A stretch of DNA of 64,000 nt. Source: Bryobacterales bacterium. Its GTDB lineage: Bacteria; Acidobacteriota; Terriglobia; Bryobacterales; Bryobacteraceae. Below are positions 44,933 through 53,013 of the stretch, in pieces. How positions within the stretch are numbered: the stretch's first letter is position 1; each line of letters starts with the position of its first letter. The DNA lies in the NCBI GenBank assembly GCA_016716385.1, contig JADJWL010000009.1, positions 1 to 64,000 on the forward strand, in the 5' to 3' direction. Made by a program: the position numbers and the translations under genes. The notes below the pieces were generated by a model. The model made no database searches. It worked only from the letters and a program-made list of their open reading frames with translations, and was not told the DNA's origin.

Positions 44933-45776
44933 TCAGCTCGCCGCGATCATCTGGCGCAGGCGGTTGGCCGCGAACTCCACCGCGATGCCGATCATCGCCT
45001 CGCCCTTGGCCGTGGAAGCCAGTTTCGCCTCGCGGGCGAACCGCTCGTCCTGCTCGGCGGACGCCGGCGTCTTGATGCCGAGACGGGGCTTAGCCTTGGC
45101 GTAGTCCACGCCCTCCCAGCGCACGCGCTCGGGGGAAAGCGGCCATCGCGAGCGAAGTCTCGAACTCGGCGGCATGGCCGGGCGCGACGCCGCTTTCCAT
45201 GTGCTTGTTGACGATGTCCTTGGTGTAGGCGTCCCAGTAGGAATTGAACTCGATCTGGATCCCCAGCTTCTGGCGGAACTCCGGCAGCGATTCCCGCAGC
45301 GGGCGCACGTTGCCGCCGTGTCCGTTCAGGATGAGGATCTTCTGGACGCCATGCTGTTTGAGGCTGTCGCAGATCTCGAAGCACACGGCGAGGAAGGTCT
45401 CGCGGGTGAGCGTCAGCGTTCCCTTACGATCCATCCAGTGCGGGGAAATGCCGACGGGAACGGGCGTCGCGACCATCACCTGGGGATAGAGCCGGAGCGC
45501 CGCCAGTTCGGCGATGAGCGTGACCGACGCGGTGTCGTTGATCATCGCGAGGTGCTCGTTGTGCTGTTCGGTGCTGCCGGTGGGCAGGATCATCGCCTTG
45601 AGGGAGCCGCCCTCGATGGCCTCGCGGAATTCTTTGCGCGTGCTTTCCCAAAGCTGGACCTTGCGGGGATGGACGAAGGTGCCGCCGGCGGGCTGTACAC
45701 CGGGCTGCGCGAATGCCGCCGCGCCGATGCCGGCACCCGCGGCGGTCTGGAGAAAGCGTCTGCGATTGGGTGTCAT
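44933..45776 (-). CDS. Creatininase-family protein with Tat signal, frameshifted near 45133
   Basis: ATG 45776 gives a twin-arginine signal (PNRRRFLQTAAGAGIGAAAF). Creatininase metal motifs follow: LPTGSTEQHNEHLAM and ILNGHGGNVRPLRE, then GHAAEFETSLAMAAF. At a run of five G (45131-45135; C on the coding strand) the frame changes and the C-terminus continues as ERVRWEGVDYAKAKPRLG to the stop at 44933. With one base added the protein would be about 281 residues. Members hydrolyse cyclic amides or trim peptides. It lies 26 bases after the NRPS gene. Confidence 0.8.
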
Positions 45777-45802
45777 TGGCTCGATGATAGCAGCCAGGAG
45801 GA

Positions 45803-48800
45803 CTAAGCCTGCCCGCGGCGCAGGACCTCGTTCATCGACTTGGCGAGGCCGGCGACGGCGGGCCGCTGCAGCATTCCGAGACCGTGCCCGGGGACGGCGC
45901 GGCGGTCCAGTCCGCCCTGCGCGAGCGGTTCCCAAAACAGCCGGAAGTCCCGGCCCGTGGCTTCCTCGGAGTCGAAGTAGGTGATGCGTGCACGAAACGG
46001 CGCCGGACGGTATTTCCGGCTAAGCCGCGAGTGGATGGCGCGCAGCACGCGCAGACGCCAGGAAGCGGGGACGGGCGCACGGACCCTTTCGAGGAAGCGC
46101 ACGGCCGGACCGGCAACCAGATCCAGGATCCTGTTGATTCGGGCTCGAATCCTGGAGCGGAGGTACCCGAGCTTGCCCCGGGCGGCCAGTTGCCGCATGT
46201 GGAACGCAAGTCCGGCCGCCGTTGAGTCAACCAGCTTCCATTCGCCGTCGGTCCCGAGGATGCCGAGGAACCCGACGGTCTGGCCGGCCTCCTCCGCCTG
46301 GCGCGCCATTTCACAGGCGAGATAGGCCCCCAGGCAGAAGCCGGCGAAGTGGTAGGGCCCGGCCGGCTGGACGGAGCGGACTTCGTCCAGGTACAGGCGC
46401 GCCAGATCTTCCAGAGCCGGCGGCACGGAGGCGAGGTCAGACAGGCCGGGCGACCGTAGGGCGTAGAACGGCTGATCCGGTCCCAGTTCGTTCGCCAGTT
46501 CGCGGTAGAACAGCACGTCGCCGCCGTTTGCGTGCATGCAGAACAATGGCGGCCTCGTGCCGGTGGTCCGGACGGGCACGAGCGAGGCCCTGGAACGCTG
46601 TTCCGCGCGTCTGCCGATGAGGACGGCGAGTTTCTCGATGGTGGGCGCTTCGAACAGGACCGCGAGGGGCAGTCGCACGCCGGTGGCTGCTTCGACGCGG
46701 CCTAGCATCTCGACGGCGAGCAGAGAATGTCCGCCGAGTTCGAAAAAGTCGTCCCGCACGCCCAGCCGGCCGGTCTGCAGGGTCTCCGTCCAGGTCCTCA
46801 GCAGCAACGATTCCAACGGTGTGCGTGGAGGAGCGGGCTCTGCCGCGCCACCGCGTTGCGGCTCCGGCAGGGCCGCGCGGTCGACCTTCCCTCCTGGCGC
46901 CCTGGGGAGGGCGTCTGGAAAGGCCCAGACGGCCGGAATCATGTACCGCGGCAGCCGAGCCTGGAGAGACTCTCGCAGTTCGGATACCGGCGGCGCGGGA
47001 CCCTCAGGAACCACATAGGCAGCCAGAGCGGTCTCGCCTCCGGCCGGGGTCCACACGGTAACCGCCGCCTCACGGACTCCGGAATGCTGCACTAGGGCCC
47101 CCTCGATTTCGGCAAGCTCGATCCGGTGGCCCCGCACCTTGACCTGCAGGTCCTTCCGGCCGGCGAACTCAATTTCACCGCCGGGCAGGAACCTGCCGAG
47201 GTCGCCCGTCCGATAGATGCGGCCCTCGGGCTGGAACGGGTGAGGCACAAACCGCGCGTTTGTCTCTTCGCGAAGATTGAGGTAACCCGCGGCCAACCCC
47301 ACGCCGCCGATGCAGATCTCGCCTGGGGCGCGTTCTGGCACGGGCTGCAGCCAGTCGTCCAGGATGTAGATTTCGGTGTTGGCGATTGGCCGGCCGATCG
47401 GGACGCTGCGCAGTCCGGGCTCGCCGGAGCATTCGTGATAGCAGCAGGCAATCGTCGCCTCGGTCGGCCCGTAACCATTGAACAGCCTGGCGCCCGGCAG
47501 CAATTCCTTCACTCGCGCCGCGACGCTTGCCGGCAGCGTCTCGGCTCCCGTGGTGAGTCGGCGCAGGGTGCGGCAGGCAGCGAGGCGGCCGTCTTTGACG
47601 AGCGTGGCGAGTTGGGTCGGAATGAAGCAGGCCGACGTCATCCGCTCCCGCCGGATGAGGTCCACCAGGTAGGAAGTCTCCGCCTCGCGCCCCGGCGCCG
47701 CCATCACGACGCAGGCCCCTTGCGTCCAGGCCTCGAACAGCTCCCAGACTGAATCATCGAAGGCCAGGGATGCCCGGTGGAGTTGTCTCGCTTCGGGTCC
47801 CAGCGGGAAGTACTCTCGCCGCCAGAGCAGATGGTTGCAGACCGCGCGGTGCGGAACCACCACGCCCTTGGGGCGTCCCGTGGATCCGGATGTATACATC
47901 ACGTAGGCGGGATCGCCCGGCTGGACACCGGTTGGATCCGGGGACGGCTCGGCATCCCCGGCGGGGAGGCGGTCGATGCGCACGATCTGGACGGGTGAGT
48001 CGCGAAGCACCTCCTCGCCCGCTTCGTCGGCCAAGATCAACGTCAGGCTTGCATCGGCGACGATGTCGTCCAGCCTGGCCCGAGGGCTGGACAAGTCCAG
48101 CGGCACATAGGCTGCCCCGGCCTGCAGGATTCCCAGCAGAGCGGCCCCCACCCAGGGCGATCGTTCCATGCAGACCCCGGCCAGGGTTCCGCGGCCGACG
48201 CCAAGGGCGGCCAGCGCGCGGCTGGTTGCGTTGGCATGGCGGATCAGGCGCGCGTAGGTCCAGTGCTGCCCGGCTAAGGCGACGGCTTCCCCCTGCGGCG
48301 TCGCCTTAGCCTGCAGGCGGACCATCTCGTGAATCAGACGCTCGGGAGAGAAGGCAGATTGGGTCTGATTCAATTCCTCGAGGAGATGGCGCCGTTCACC
48401 GGCATCGAGGATGCAGGCGCGCCAGACGCTCTGTTCCGGGTCCGCCACGCACGCTTCGAGAAGCCGGAGAAAGTGCCGCATCATCTGCCCGGCGGTTTCC
48501 TGCCGGAACAGACCCGCGTCGAATCGGAAGGAGCCGGTCAGCCCGCAGGGTTCTTCGCGGATCTCCAGGCTCAAGTCGAGACCGGCGATGACCCCACTCT
48601 CGAAGGCGAACGGCTCGATACGGAGACCGTGGCGGTCAGGCACGGCCCGGTTCGGCAGGTTTCGCAGGTGAAACATCGCCTGGAAGAGGGGCCAGCGGCC
48701 GGGCGAGCGTACTGGCGATAGAGCGGCTACCACTTTTTCGAAGGGAGCTTCCTGATTCTCGAGTGCGCGCAGAACCACGCGCCGCGTGGCCTGCAGAAAG

Positions 48801-49810
48801 TCGCGGAAGCTCTGCTCCGGCCGCAATCGCGCGCGGAATACGAGCACGTTCATGAAGCAGCCGATGACCGCCTCGGTCTCCACCCTGGTGCGGCCGGCCA
48901 CGGGCGAGCCAACCGGGATATCGTGCTGTCCGCTATAGCGCGCCAGTAGCAACTGAAACACGCTGAGCAGCACCATGAAGAGGCTCATCCGTTCCTGCCG
49001 GCACAGTTCCTGGAGCGCATCGCGCAGGGGCGCTTCGATAGAGAACCGCACCCGTCCGGAACTCCACTGCTGGACCGCACCCTCACGCGGCAGCGCGATC
49101 GAAGCCGGGATGCCGCGCAGATCTTCGACACACCTGCCGATCTGTCCGGCCAGACGATTTGTCGAAAGTTCTTCCCGCTGCCACGAGGCGAAATCGGCGT
49201 ACTGGATCTCGGGCTCCTTCAGGGAGGACCCCGGACCGCCGAGAAAGCTGGCGTAATGGCTCGTGACCTCTTCAAGAAGGATGTTCTCCGACCAGCCGTC
49301 GAAGACGATGTGGTGCATGAGCACAAGGAGCACATGGTCATCCGGACCAAGTACGAAGAGCCGGGGCCTGAACAACGGACCCCGCTCCAGGTCGAACAAC
49401 TCCGCCGCACCTGCCTCGCACAGACGCCGGGCAGCGGCTTCCGGATCGGCCTCACCCGAGAGGTCCCGGATGGGGAGTTCGGTGGGCGCCGGGGGCAGGA
49501 TGCGCTGAACGGACTGGCCGCCGGACCTGGGGAAGACCGTTCGCAGCGCTTCGTGCCGCTGGACCAGGGTATCGAGGGCGCGCCGCAAACTGGGGATGTC
49601 CAGATCGCCGCGGATCCGGACCGCAAGAGGGCGGTTGAACGCAGGGCTTGTGGGATTGAACTCGTGCAGGAGCCAGATCCGCTCCTGCGCCGCGGACAGC
49701 GGGGCGGTGTCCAGCGCTCTGCGCGGGATTCTCCGCTCCCGCGCCGCCTCCTGCTGCCGGCGCAGGCGGTCGGCCACGAGGACCTGCCGCGCGTTGCCCG
49801 TACCACTCAT
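45803..49810 (-). CDS. Nonribosomal peptide synthetase module C-A-PCP-TE
   Basis: The protein is 1335 residues from ATG 49810. The condensation domain starts at PLSAAQERIWLLHEF and has the active HHIVFDG (His166, His167, Asp171). The adenylation domain has YTSGSTGRPKGVVVPH, GYGPTEATIA, YRTGDLGRF and PGGKVDRAALP. The carrier serine is Ser1029 in LGGHSLLAVE. The C-terminal thioesterase has GFCLGAY with Cys1159 where most have Ser. By-eye alignment to PheA gives the substrate residues D-D-W-C-T-G-G-I-A-K, which I cannot match to a known amino acid. It should extend the acyl group loaded by the upstream A-PCP protein and release the product. Confidence 0.93.
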   Translation of the reverse strand: MSGTGNARQVLVADRLRRQQEAARERRIPRRALDTAPLSAAQERIWLLHEFNPTSPAFNRPLAVRIRGDLDIPSLRRALDTLVQRHEALRTVFPRSGGQSVQRILPPAPTELPIRDLSGEADPEAAARRLCEAGAAELFDLERGPLFRPRLFVLGPDDHVLLVLMHHIVFDGWSENILLEEVTSHYASFLGGPGSSLKEPEIQYADFASWQREELSTNRLAGQIGRCVEDLRGIPASIALPREGAVQQWSSGRVRFSIEAPLRDALQELCRQERMSLFMVLLSVFQLLLARYSGQHDIPVGSPVAGRTRVETEAVIGCFMNVLVFRARLRPEQSFRDFLQATRRVVLRALENQEAPFEKVVAALSPVRSPGRWPLFQAMFHLRNLPNRAVPDRHGLRIEPFAFESGVIAGLDLSLEIREEPCGLTGSFRFDAGLFRQETAGQMMRHFLRLLEACVADPEQSVWRACILDAGERRHLLEELNQTQSAFSPERLIHEMVRLQAKATPQGEAVALAGQHWTYARLIRHANATSRALAALGVGRGTLAGVCMERSPWVGAALLGILQAGAAYVPLDLSSPRARLDDIVADASLTLILADEAGEEVLRDSPVQIVRIDRLPAGDAEPSPDPTGVQPGDPAYVMYTSGSTGRPKGVVVPHRAVCNHLLWRREYFPLGPEARQLHRASLAFDDSVWELFEAWTQGACVVMAAPGREAETSYLVDLIRRERMTSACFIPTQLATLVKDGRLAACRTLRRLTTGAETLPASVAARVKELLPGARLFNGYGPTEATIACCYHECSGEPGLRSVPIGRPIANTEIYILDDWLQPVPERAPGEICIGGVGLAAGYLNLREETNARFVPHPFQPEGRIYRTGDLGRFLPGGEIEFAGRKDLQVKVRGHRIELAEIEGALVQHSGVREAAVTVWTPAGGETALAAYVVPEGPAPPVSELRESLQARLPRYMIPAVWAFPDALPRAPGGKVDRAALPEPQRGGAAEPAPPRTPLESLLLRTWTETLQTGRLGVRDDFFELGGHSLLAVEMLGRVEAATGVRLPLAVLFEAPTIEKLAVLIGRRAEQRSRASLVPVRTTGTRPPLFCMHANGGDVLFYRELANELGPDQPFYALRSPGLSDLASVPPALEDLARLYLDEVRSVQPAGPYHFAGFCLGAYLACEMARQAEEAGQTVGFLGILGTDGEWKLVDSTAAGLAFHMRQLAARGKLGYLRSRIRARINRILDLVAGPAVRFLERVRAPVPASWRLRVLRAIHSRLSRKYRPAPFRARITYFDSEEATGRDFRLFWEPLAQGGLDRRAVPGHGLGMLQRPAVAGLAKSMNEVLRRGQA

Positions 49811-49826
49811 TGGATTCTGACCACGT

Positions 49827-51596
49827 TTACAGGGCCGGCTCGTCCAGCAGGATGGCCTCAAGGACGGCTGCCTGGGCACGGACGGTGGGGGCGTCGAACA
49901 GGTCGCCGACAGAAAGATCGATCCCCAGACCGGTCGAGATGCGGGCAGCCAGTTGTGCGGCCAGGATCGAATTTCCCCCCAGACTGAGGAAGTCATCGGT
50001 CGCGCCGACGCCTTCCCTCTTCAGAACCTCCTCCCACAGAATCGCCAGCAATCGCTCGACCTCGGTGTCCGGCGGCACATGGCTGGCGCTCTCCGGTACC
50101 GGCCCGGCGACCACCCCCAGCGTCCCGGCCAGTCCGATCCGCTGCGGTTTGCCGGTCGGGCCCTTGGGGATTTCCCTCACAAAGACGATACGGGCCGGAA
50201 CCTTGAAGTAGGCAACCCGGGCGGCAACGAAGGCGCGCAATTCCTGTTCCGCCGAGCTTAGCCCATCGCGCAGGACGACGGCAGCCGCGACGCCTTCTCC
50301 AAGCAGCGGATCCGGCATGGCAAACGTCACGGCCTGTTGCACAGCCGGGTGCCCCAGCAGAACCTCGTCGATTTCACGCGGGGAGATCTTCTCGCCGCCG
50401 CGATTGATGATCTCCTTGATGCGTCCCGTCAGCCACAGGGCGCCACCGGCGTCCAGATAGCCTTGGTCCCCCGTGCGGAACCAGCCGTTCAGAAAGGCGG
50501 ACCGGTTTGCTTCGGGGTTGTTGACGTACCCCGGCATCACGTTCGGGCCGCGAATCACGATCTCGCCGATCTCACCGGCGGCCAGCAGATCGCCCGCGTC
50601 ATTCATGACGGCGACGTCCGGGCCGGCGGGCCGGCCCACACTGCCCGGCTGGCGTTTGCCGGGCGGCAGGCGGTTGGACGCGATCTGGTGGGCCGCCTCG
50701 GTCATCCCGTAAGCTTCGATCAGCGGAGCCCCCAGCACCCCCTCGATTCCCCGCATCGTGGCCGGCGCGAGTGGTGACGACGACGATCGCGCAAGCCGGA
50801 ACCCCTTGTAGACTTCCTCGGGATGCGTCTCTGCCCGCGCGAGGAGGGCCTGGTGCATCGTAGGAACCGCCGTGTACCACGTAGGATTCAGAGCGCGGGC
50901 CCAGGCGAAGAACTCCGTCACAAGGAATCCCGGCGTGCAGATGACGCTCCCGCCGCTGCACAGCGGAGCCAGCAGCCCCGCCGCCAGCCCGTGAATATGG
51001 AACAGGGGCATGACGTTCAAGCAGCGGTCGCGAGAGGAGAGATTGAGGCTCGCGCAGATATTCCGCGCCGAGGCCATCAAGTTGGCGTGAGCCAGCGGCA
51101 CCTGTTTGGGCTTCGCCGTGGTCCCGGACGTGTGCAGAACGAGAGCGACAGCGTCAGGCGGCGGCTCGTCGAGAGCCGCATCGCCGCGATGACCGTGGTT
51201 CCCGATGTCCAGCATTTCGATACCCAGAGCGCCGGCCGCCGCCACAGCCGGCGTGCGTCCCCCACCTGCCGTGATCAGGATTTTCGCCCGCAGGTCAGTC
51301 AGGAAGTACTCAAATTCCTCCTGCCGGTAATTGGGGTTCAGCGGCGCACTCACCGCGCAGGTGGCGGCGCCGAGGAACGCCAGCGCCATGGCCGGCCCGT
51401 CTGGAACGACGATCGCGACGCGGTCCTGCCGCGTGACGCCGCGCTCCCGCAGCCGGCTCGCGATGTCCGAGACTTTGTGGGCGAGTTCGCTATAGGTAAG
51501 AACCGACCCGTCCGTGCCGGCGAGGGCGACATGGCCGCCATGTTGCAGGCCCTTCGCTCGTAACAAGCCTGGGAGGGTTGCCGGTTCGCCGGACAT
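49827..51596 (-). CDS. Adenylation-carrier (A-PCP) loading protein, oxalate-CoA ligase-like
   Basis: The 589-residue protein (ATG 51596, whose A is shared with the TGA of the previous gene) has an acyl-adenylating domain with LHTSGTTAKPKQVPL, YGMTEAAHQIASN, WFRTGDQGYLD and GRIKEIINRGGEKISP. The segment MPLFHIHGLAAGLLAPLCSG then NPTWYTAVPTMHQALL is the pattern of oxalate/short dicarboxylate CoA ligases (AAE3/Pcs60). A carrier domain follows with Ser543 in LGGNSILAAQL. It probably loads a small carboxylic acid on the carrier for the next module; oxalate is a hypothesis. Confidence 0.9.
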   Translation of the reverse strand: MSGEPATLPGLLRAKGLQHGGHVALAGTDGSVLTYSELAHKVSDIASRLRERGVTRQDRVAIVVPDGPAMALAFLGAATCAVSAPLNPNYRQEEFEYFLTDLRAKILITAGGGRTPAVAAAGALGIEMLDIGNHGHRGDAALDEPPPDAVALVLHTSGTTAKPKQVPLAHANLMASARNICASLNLSSRDRCLNVMPLFHIHGLAAGLLAPLCSGGSVICTPGFLVTEFFAWARALNPTWYTAVPTMHQALLARAETHPEEVYKGFRLARSSSSPLAPATMRGIEGVLGAPLIEAYGMTEAAHQIASNRLPPGKRQPGSVGRPAGPDVAVMNDAGDLLAAGEIGEIVIRGPNVMPGYVNNPEANRSAFLNGWFRTGDQGYLDAGGALWLTGRIKEIINRGGEKISPREIDEVLLGHPAVQQAVTFAMPDPLLGEGVAAAVVLRDGLSSAEQELRAFVAARVAYFKVPARIVFVREIPKGPTGKPQRIGLAGTLGVVAGPVPESASHVPPDTEVERLLAILWEEVLKREGVGATDDFLSLGGNSILAAQLAARISTGLGIDLSVGDLFDAPTVRAQAAVLEAILLDEPAL

Positions 51597-52954
51597 CACG
51601 ATGCGCCTCCCGCGGCCACCCCGCTGTCAGGGAGGCTCGCGGCGGCATCCCGCACGATCCGCCGCGCCGCCGGTATGGGCCGCCGCAGGCTCTCGATCGA
51701 GATCCCCTGTCGAAGCGCCAGGACGACTCCCGCCGCTTCCAGATACGAGTTGACTTCGATCACGTCCGGCAGGCGCATCGGTTCCTTCGTCACATCGAGG
51801 ATGGTCCTGTTCTCCCGCACGGCGATGACGGGAATGTGGTTGAATTCGGCCGCTAGCACGGGAATGCCGCCGAGACTCGACGCCGGGACGACCACTGCCC
51901 CGATCTGGTTGACAGTCAGGAGCCTGGGCGAGGCGCAGTCAGGAGCGTCAATGGGCACGAGGCGGGGCGCCCGGGCCAGGCCCTTGAGGACACAGAAGTA
52001 GTGCGGCGTGGAGATGAACTCGGCGGCGGCGCGGGGATTGCGTGTGTCCTTCCCTTTGCGGTCCTGGTAGTAGGGAAGCGGGGCGTGGGCGGCGGGTATC
52101 CGGAAGACCTTCGAGATCAGGTGCGTAATGATCGCCTCGACGCCGCCGGACGGATTCGGAATCAGGCCATCGAGGTGGTCCTGGAACATCGTGGTGGTCA
52201 CGCCGTGAATCACGGAGACGCCGCCCACGGCGTCGGCGCCCTCATCAAGCAGGAGCTTCACGGCGTCGAGAATCGCCTCCGGGTGGGCGACAAGTCCGAC
52301 CGCGCACCCGGACTCGGTCCAGGCGATCCGGACGCCGATTTCCTTTTCCAGGACAGTGTAGAGGCTGCAATCGATCCCTTTGACGGCGCGCGCGGCATTG
52401 AGGGTATTCTCGACATCGTCCAGATAAACAAGCCCGGTCGGGTCAATGAAGGTGCCGACGCGATTGGACACCGATGGCAGCAGGCCGATGTAGCCGAGAA
52501 GAAAGTCGTCCAGGCTTTTCCCCTCGACATACAGAACGTTGGCCGCCATCTCATTGATGTCCGATGCGTTGACCGCGTTCGGATGGGTGACGACAAAATC
52601 GGCCGCCGCGGCCAGCAGGTTGGTCGCCGGGCAGGCGTCTCCGGCATATCCGCCAAACTCGCACCGGATGCCTGTCGGAACAATCTGCGCCACACAGAAC
52701 GGGTCAATAGCGGCCGTCCGGCGCCTTGGCTGGAGGAACTCAACGCGACTCAGCGCGTCACGCCAGATGGAGTCCTCACCGGTCTCAACCGTTGTGACCT
52801 CCACCGTTGCCCGGCTGTCCCGGAAACCGACGATACTCAGGCGAAGGGGATATTGCGAGGCAGCAGCCAAGTCCCCGATCGGGCCGGACAACCGGTCAAT
52901 CCAAGTCCGGCCGGCCTGCGCATCGATTCGGAATTGGGCGTTATCGATCCTCAT
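51596..52954 (-). CDS. DUF3326-family protein in NRPS operon
   Basis: The 452-residue protein (ATG 52954) contains the DUF3326 signature regions: QIVPTGIRCEFGGYAGDACP, ATNLLAAAADFVVTHPNAVN, ASDINEMAANVLYVEGKSLD and, later, GGVEAIITHLISKVFRIPAA with HAPLPYYQDR. The N-terminal 60 residues are a separate beta-rich piece. The biochemical function of the family is unknown to me. It overlaps the adenylation-carrier gene by one base and so is almost certainly part of the same biosynthetic unit. No signal peptide is visible. It could make or modify the acyl starter, which is speculation. Confidence 0.82.
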   Translation of the reverse strand: MRIDNAQFRIDAQAGRTWIDRLSGPIGDLAAASQYPLRLSIVGFRDSRATVEVTTVETGEDSIWRDALSRVEFLQPRRRTAAIDPFCVAQIVPTGIRCEFGGYAGDACPATNLLAAAADFVVTHPNAVNASDINEMAANVLYVEGKSLDDFLLGYIGLLPSVSNRVGTFIDPTGLVYLDDVENTLNAARAVKGIDCSLYTVLEKEIGVRIAWTESGCAVGLVAHPEAILDAVKLLLDEGADAVGGVSVIHGVTTTMFQDHLDGLIPNPSGGVEAIITHLISKVFRIPAAHAPLPYYQDRKGKDTRNPRAAAEFISTPHYFCVLKGLARAPRLVPIDAPDCASPRLLTVNQIGAVVVPASSLGGIPVLAAEFNHIPVIAVRENRTILDVTKEPMRLPDVIEVNSYLEAAGVVLALRQGISIESLRRPIPAARRIVRDAAASLPDSGVAAGGAS

Positions 52955-53013
52955 GTGCTTCGAGGTAGCCTTCGATGCCCCCGATGGAACCGCTGGCACG
53001 ACGGCTCATCATA

